DNA from: an uncultured Collinsella sp.
GTDB lineage: Bacteria > Actinomycetota > Coriobacteriia > Coriobacteriales > Coriobacteriaceae
Direction of reading: 5' to 3'
Assembly: GCA_934630855.1 (NCBI GenBank)
Contig: CAKTWW010000053.1
Location: 1-10,590, forward strand
Length of the DNA stretch: 10,590 nt
Part shown: one piece after another, positions 6,617 through 10,590 of the stretch
Layout of the letters: the number at the start of each line of letters is the position of its first letter
Numbering within the stretch: the stretch's first letter is position 1
The notes under the pieces: generated by a model
Database searches by the model: none
The model's input: the letters and a program-made list of their open reading frames with translations, nothing else
What the model was told of the DNA's origin: nothing
Program-made: the position numbers and the translations under genes

Positions 6617-6617
<1 letters not shown>
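5469..6617 (-). CDS. prfB: Peptide chain release factor 2 (RF2)
   Basis: The 382-residue protein recognises UAA and UGA in the ribosomal A site and triggers peptide release. The helical N-terminal domain (about 1-120) is followed by the codon-recognition domain and the catalytic GGQ in HASGPGGQGVNTTDSAVR (GGQ 255-257), whose Gln reaches the peptidyl-transferase centre. The usual RF2 selectivity tripeptide Ser-Pro-Phe is here Ser-Pro-Thr (210-212) in VRISPTDDKKRRQTTF. Alignment length around it is unchanged. The gene is a continuous frame: the region equivalent to the E. coli programmed frameshift (YLHLDEKR, about 25-32) has no UGA, so that autoregulation is absent. The ATG overlaps the secA stop (TAATG), implying translational coupling; AGGAA lies about seven bases upstream inside secA. 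It ends in TAA. Confidence 0.96.
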
Positions 6618-9424
<2,807 letters not shown>

Positions 9425-9444
9425 GTGGTTTTCCTTTTTGGCCA

Positions 9445-9471
9445 TCGCCCACGCCGTGCAGCCTTGGGCGA
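9445..9471 (-). promoter_or_regulatory. Hairpin in the secA leader
   Basis: TCGCCCA (9445-9451) and TGGGCGA (9465-9471) form a perfect 7-bp stem with a 13-base loop. In the mRNA it ends about nine bases before the secA ribosome-binding site. The first base of the upstream alternative ATG (9445) lies in the stem, which argues against that start. A regulatory role is inferred only. Confidence 0.4.
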
Positions 9472-9485
9472 GTTAAACACAGATA

Positions 9486-9491
9486 ATTGTA
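9486..9491 (-). promoter_or_regulatory. Candidate -10 box for secA
   Basis: TACAAT on the minus strand is one base off the -10 consensus and would start transcription about 55 bases before the secA ATG. No convincing -35 sits at 16-18 bp, so the assignment is tentative. Confidence 0.35.
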
Positions 9492-9553
9492 CTTTAGCCA
9501 AACAAGGCGCGGCCTATACGGTCGACCTCGACCGCCACGTAATAACTATGACC

Positions 9554-9590
9554 AACCTGCCAAAAAGGGACAGGTTTATTTTGGCAGGTT
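9554..9590. repeat. Hairpin repeat with GGGACAGGTTTA loop
   Basis: A 12-bp perfect stem, AACCTGCCAAAA (9554-9565) with TTTTGGCAGGTT (9579-9590), encloses the 13-base loop AGGGACAGGTTTA. There is no T-run after the stem on either strand that would make it an obvious terminator. The loop core is shared with the neighbouring repeat. Confidence 0.88.
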
Positions 9591-9620
9591 TTATCTGGGA
9601 AAACGCCGTTTCTCTGCTAA

Positions 9621-9687
9621 TTGGTGCAAGCGAACCAGTCCCCTTCGCACCAATCTGGCGCATTGGGGTCAGGTTCGCTTACACCAA
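9621..9687. repeat. Compound inverted repeat with two GGG(A/T)C(T/A)GGTTCGCTT cores
   Basis: The outer arms TTGGTGCAAGCGAACC (9621-9636) and its complement with one mismatch (9672-9687) pair over 15 of 16 positions. On the minus strand the left part reads GGGGACTGGTTCGCTT between TTGGTGC and GCACCAA flanks (9653-9621). On the plus strand the right part reads GGGGTCAGGTTCGCTT (9665-9680). TTGGTGC (9621-9627) can alternatively pair with GCACCAA (9647-9653), making a hairpin built like the one at 9554-9590. It therefore looks like two related units head to head. Confidence 0.82.
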
Positions 9688-9690
9688 TAA

Positions 9691-9731
9691 AAAGAAAAGG
9701 GCCGCGCACCCGGATGGATGCGCGGCCCTTT
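9691..9731 (-). terminator. Intrinsic terminator of rpmE
   Basis: On the minus strand a perfect 13-bp stem, AAAGGGCCGCGCA (9731-9719 with 9708-9696) and a 10-base loop, is followed by TCTTTTTATT. It lies 35 bases after the rpmE stop. Confidence 0.93.
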
Positions 9732-9765
9732 AGCCATGAATGCGAGCGATTCCGCGGCGAGCTAT

Positions 9766-10191
9766 TTACTCAGCAGCCTCGGTGGTCTCGACCTCGGCAG
9801 CGGCCTCCTCGACGGGAGCCTCTGCGGGAGCCTCGGCGGCCTGCTTGGCAGCCTCCTCGGCAAACTTAGCGGCACGCTTAGCCTTCTCGGCAGCCTTAGC
9901 CTCAGCGGCGGCCTTGCGAGCGGCCTCGGCCTCAGCAGCCTTGGCGGCCTTGGCAGCCTTGGCCTCCTCAGCCTTCTTGAGCTGGGCGGCAGCGGCGCCA
10001 CCGAACTTGTCGGCGAAGCGCTGGACGCGTCCACCGGTGTCGACGAACTTCTGCTGGCCGGTGTAGAACGGGTGGCACTCGTTGCAAAGCTCGACCTTCA
10101 TCTCGGACACGGTAGCATGCGTCTTGAAGGTGTTGCCGCAAGAGCACGTCACCGTGCACTCGACATACTGGGGATGGATACCCTGCTTCAT
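9766..10191 (-). CDS. rpmE: Ribosomal protein bL31, zinc-binding type, with long C-terminal extension
   Basis: Residues 1 to about 66 are a complete bL31 of the zinc-containing type: MKQGIHPQY at the start, four cysteines (C16, C18, C36, C39) and the [20 protein letters not shown] signature. bL31 bridges the ribosomal subunits near the central protuberance. The usual family length is about 66-90 residues. Here a further 75 or so residues made almost only of Ala, Lys, Glu and Arg follow ([20 protein letters not shown] and onward), turning acidic and Pro-containing near the end ([16 protein letters not shown]). The frame is uninterrupted, with normal codon use and a terminator right after it, so the tail belongs to the gene. 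ATG 10191 has AAGGAG seven bases upstream. The leader is structured (10214-10262). Confidence 0.95.
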   Translation of the reverse strand: MKQGIHPQYVECTVTCSCGNTFKTHATVSEMKVELCNECHPFYTGQQKFVDTGGRVQRFADKFGGAAAAQLKKAEEAKAAKAAKAAEAEAARKAAAEAKAAEKAKRAAKFAEEAAKQAAEAPAEAPVEEAAAEVETTEAAE

Positions 10192-10213
10192 GGTAGGACT
10201 CCTTATTAGTCAG

Positions 10214-10262
10214 GCGCTGGTTACCGATCAGCGCATAAGGCGTCTTGGTTTCCGACCAAGAC
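10214..10262 (-). promoter_or_regulatory. Structured rpmE 5' leader (candidate ribosomal-protein leader)
   Basis: Two hairpins fill the leader. GTCTTGGT/ACCAAGAC (10262-10255 with 10249-10242) has a 5-base loop. GCGCTG/CAGCGC (10234-10229 with 10219-10214) has a 9-base loop. They lie between the candidate promoter and the AAGGAG of rpmE. Autogenous L31 leaders have been described in several bacterial groups, and I recall a Coriobacteria class. I cannot check the consensus here, so the assignment is inference. Confidence 0.5.
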
Positions 10263-10359
10263 AACAAACTTGGCTATGGTACCACGGCGCCTCGTGTCCC
10301 ACAAAAGGTTCACGGTCTTTTCGGAACGACACGAGCTGGACCTTAAATATCAACTTCAT
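10228..10359 (-). CDS. Possible 43-residue ORF, perhaps a permease remnant
   Basis: An ATG at 10359 lies 18 bases after the ABC ATPase stop, with GGGGGAG about seven bases upstream. It opens a 43-codon frame beginning MKLIFKVQLVSFRKD and ending LMR. The start resembles the cytoplasmic N-terminus of ABC permeases that usually follow such ATPases, but the rest is basic, has no membrane helix, and overlaps the candidate rpmE promoter and leader. It may be the stump of a lost permease gene or chance. An alternative 12-codon frame overlaps the ATPase stop (ATGA). I do not recognise either product. Confidence 0.25.
   Translation of the reverse strand: MKLIFKVQLVSFRKDREPFVGHEAPWYHSQVCCLGRKPRRLMR
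10276..10304 (-). promoter_or_regulatory. Candidate rpmE promoter
   Basis: On the minus strand TTGTGG (10304-10299) and TACCAT (10281-10276) are spaced by exactly 17 bp. Transcription would start near 10269, just before the first leader hairpin. Confidence 0.45.
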
Positions 10360-10377
10360 CCGAACACTCCCCCACAT

Positions 10378-10590
10378 TCATCTCTCGTATGTATCGAGGT
10401 ATTCCTGCTTGAGCGTCTGCGAGGACGACTTGCTCTTTTCCACGAGCGTGCCGGCTTCGATGAAGTAGAACGAGTTGGTGAGGTCTGCCAGGTCGTCGAG
10501 TAGATGGCTTGAAATGAGCACGCTGCGTCCCCGCGCCACTTCGCTGCGCATCGCGTCGCAGGAGGTTTTCCGTTTTCCCGGATCGAGGCC
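10378..10590 (-). CDS. ABC transporter ATP-binding protein, C-terminal 70 residues (5' part outside window)
   Basis: The minus-strand frame from the window edge gives 70 residues ending in DTYER and TGA (10380-10378). It begins with the D-loop GLDPGKRKT and continues to the switch His in RSVLISSHLLDDLADL, both diagnostic of ABC ATPases, here in the order and spacing seen downstream of Walker B. The tail (FYFIEAGTLVEKSKSSSQTLKQEYL) is typical of CcmA/EcsA-type exporters' ATPases. Such proteins sit on the cytoplasmic face and drive a membrane permease. No intact permease gene follows: rpmE lies next, 186 bp on, so the permease is either upstream beyond the edge or lost. Confidence 0.83.
   Translation of the reverse strand, partial: GLDPGKRKTSCDAMRSEVARGRSVLISSHLLDDLADLTNSFYFIEAGTLVEKSKSSSQTLKQEYLDTYER

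Larger units (their letters stand above)
9425..9765. other. Intergenic region between rpmE and secA
   Basis: The 341-bp gap contains the rpmE terminator (9691-9731), two hairpin repeats sharing a loop core (9554-9590 and 9621-9687), and a secA -10 box with a leader hairpin. Short open frames on the plus strand here run across these structures and do not look like proteins. Confidence 0.75.

Overview
The window looks like a chromosomal housekeeping segment from a GC-rich actinobacterium. A Coriobacteriia member such as Collinsella is the best guess. This rests on the general character of the proteins (actinobacterial-type RF2, zinc-type bL31, a split transketolase, a likely FtsE near prfB) and on GC-rich coding with AT-richer, palindrome-bearing gaps. 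It is inference, because there is no rRNA in the window. I see no prophage, CRISPR array, tRNA or complete insertion sequence.

Layout, left to right. The 5' part of a minus-strand gene (1-551) starts at GTG. It encodes a long Pro/Gln/Ala-rich N-terminal region that ends where an ABC ATPase domain begins, most likely FtsE. A 513-bp divergent intergenic region holds two large perfect or near-perfect palindromes (655-777 and 904-976). A plus-strand gene (1065-2351) encodes a zinc-ribbon, single-pass membrane protein of unknown function. It converges on the transketolase genes across a bidirectional terminator (2375-2411). Everything else is on the minus strand. In transcription order from the right these are: the C-terminus of an ABC transporter ATPase (10378-10590), a possible 43-codon remnant ORF, rpmE with a structured leader, a terminator, two hairpin repeats, secA, prfB (TAATG overlap with secA), a terminator, a YitT-family membrane protein gene, and the two-gene split transketolase (tktN then tktC, 1 nt apart).

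How the genes work together. secA and prfB form a translationally coupled pair for protein export and translation termination. tktN and tktC encode the two halves of one thiamine-diphosphate enzyme of the non-oxidative pentose phosphate pathway. rpmE is its own unit between a candidate promoter and a strong terminator. The yitT start lies only a few bases after the U-tract of a terminator, so its expression depends on read-through or conditional termination.

I found no obvious new multi-gene system. The most interesting signals are: (1) an RF2 whose stop-codon recognition tripeptide reads Ser-Pro-Thr instead of Ser-Pro-Phe; (2) a family of intergenic palindromes with different stems but a shared loop core of the type GGGACWGGTT, resembling elements mobilised by REP-associated (Y1) transposases; (3) long disordered or low-complexity extensions on the FtsE-like protein and on bL31; (4) a terminator abutting the yitT ribosome-binding site.
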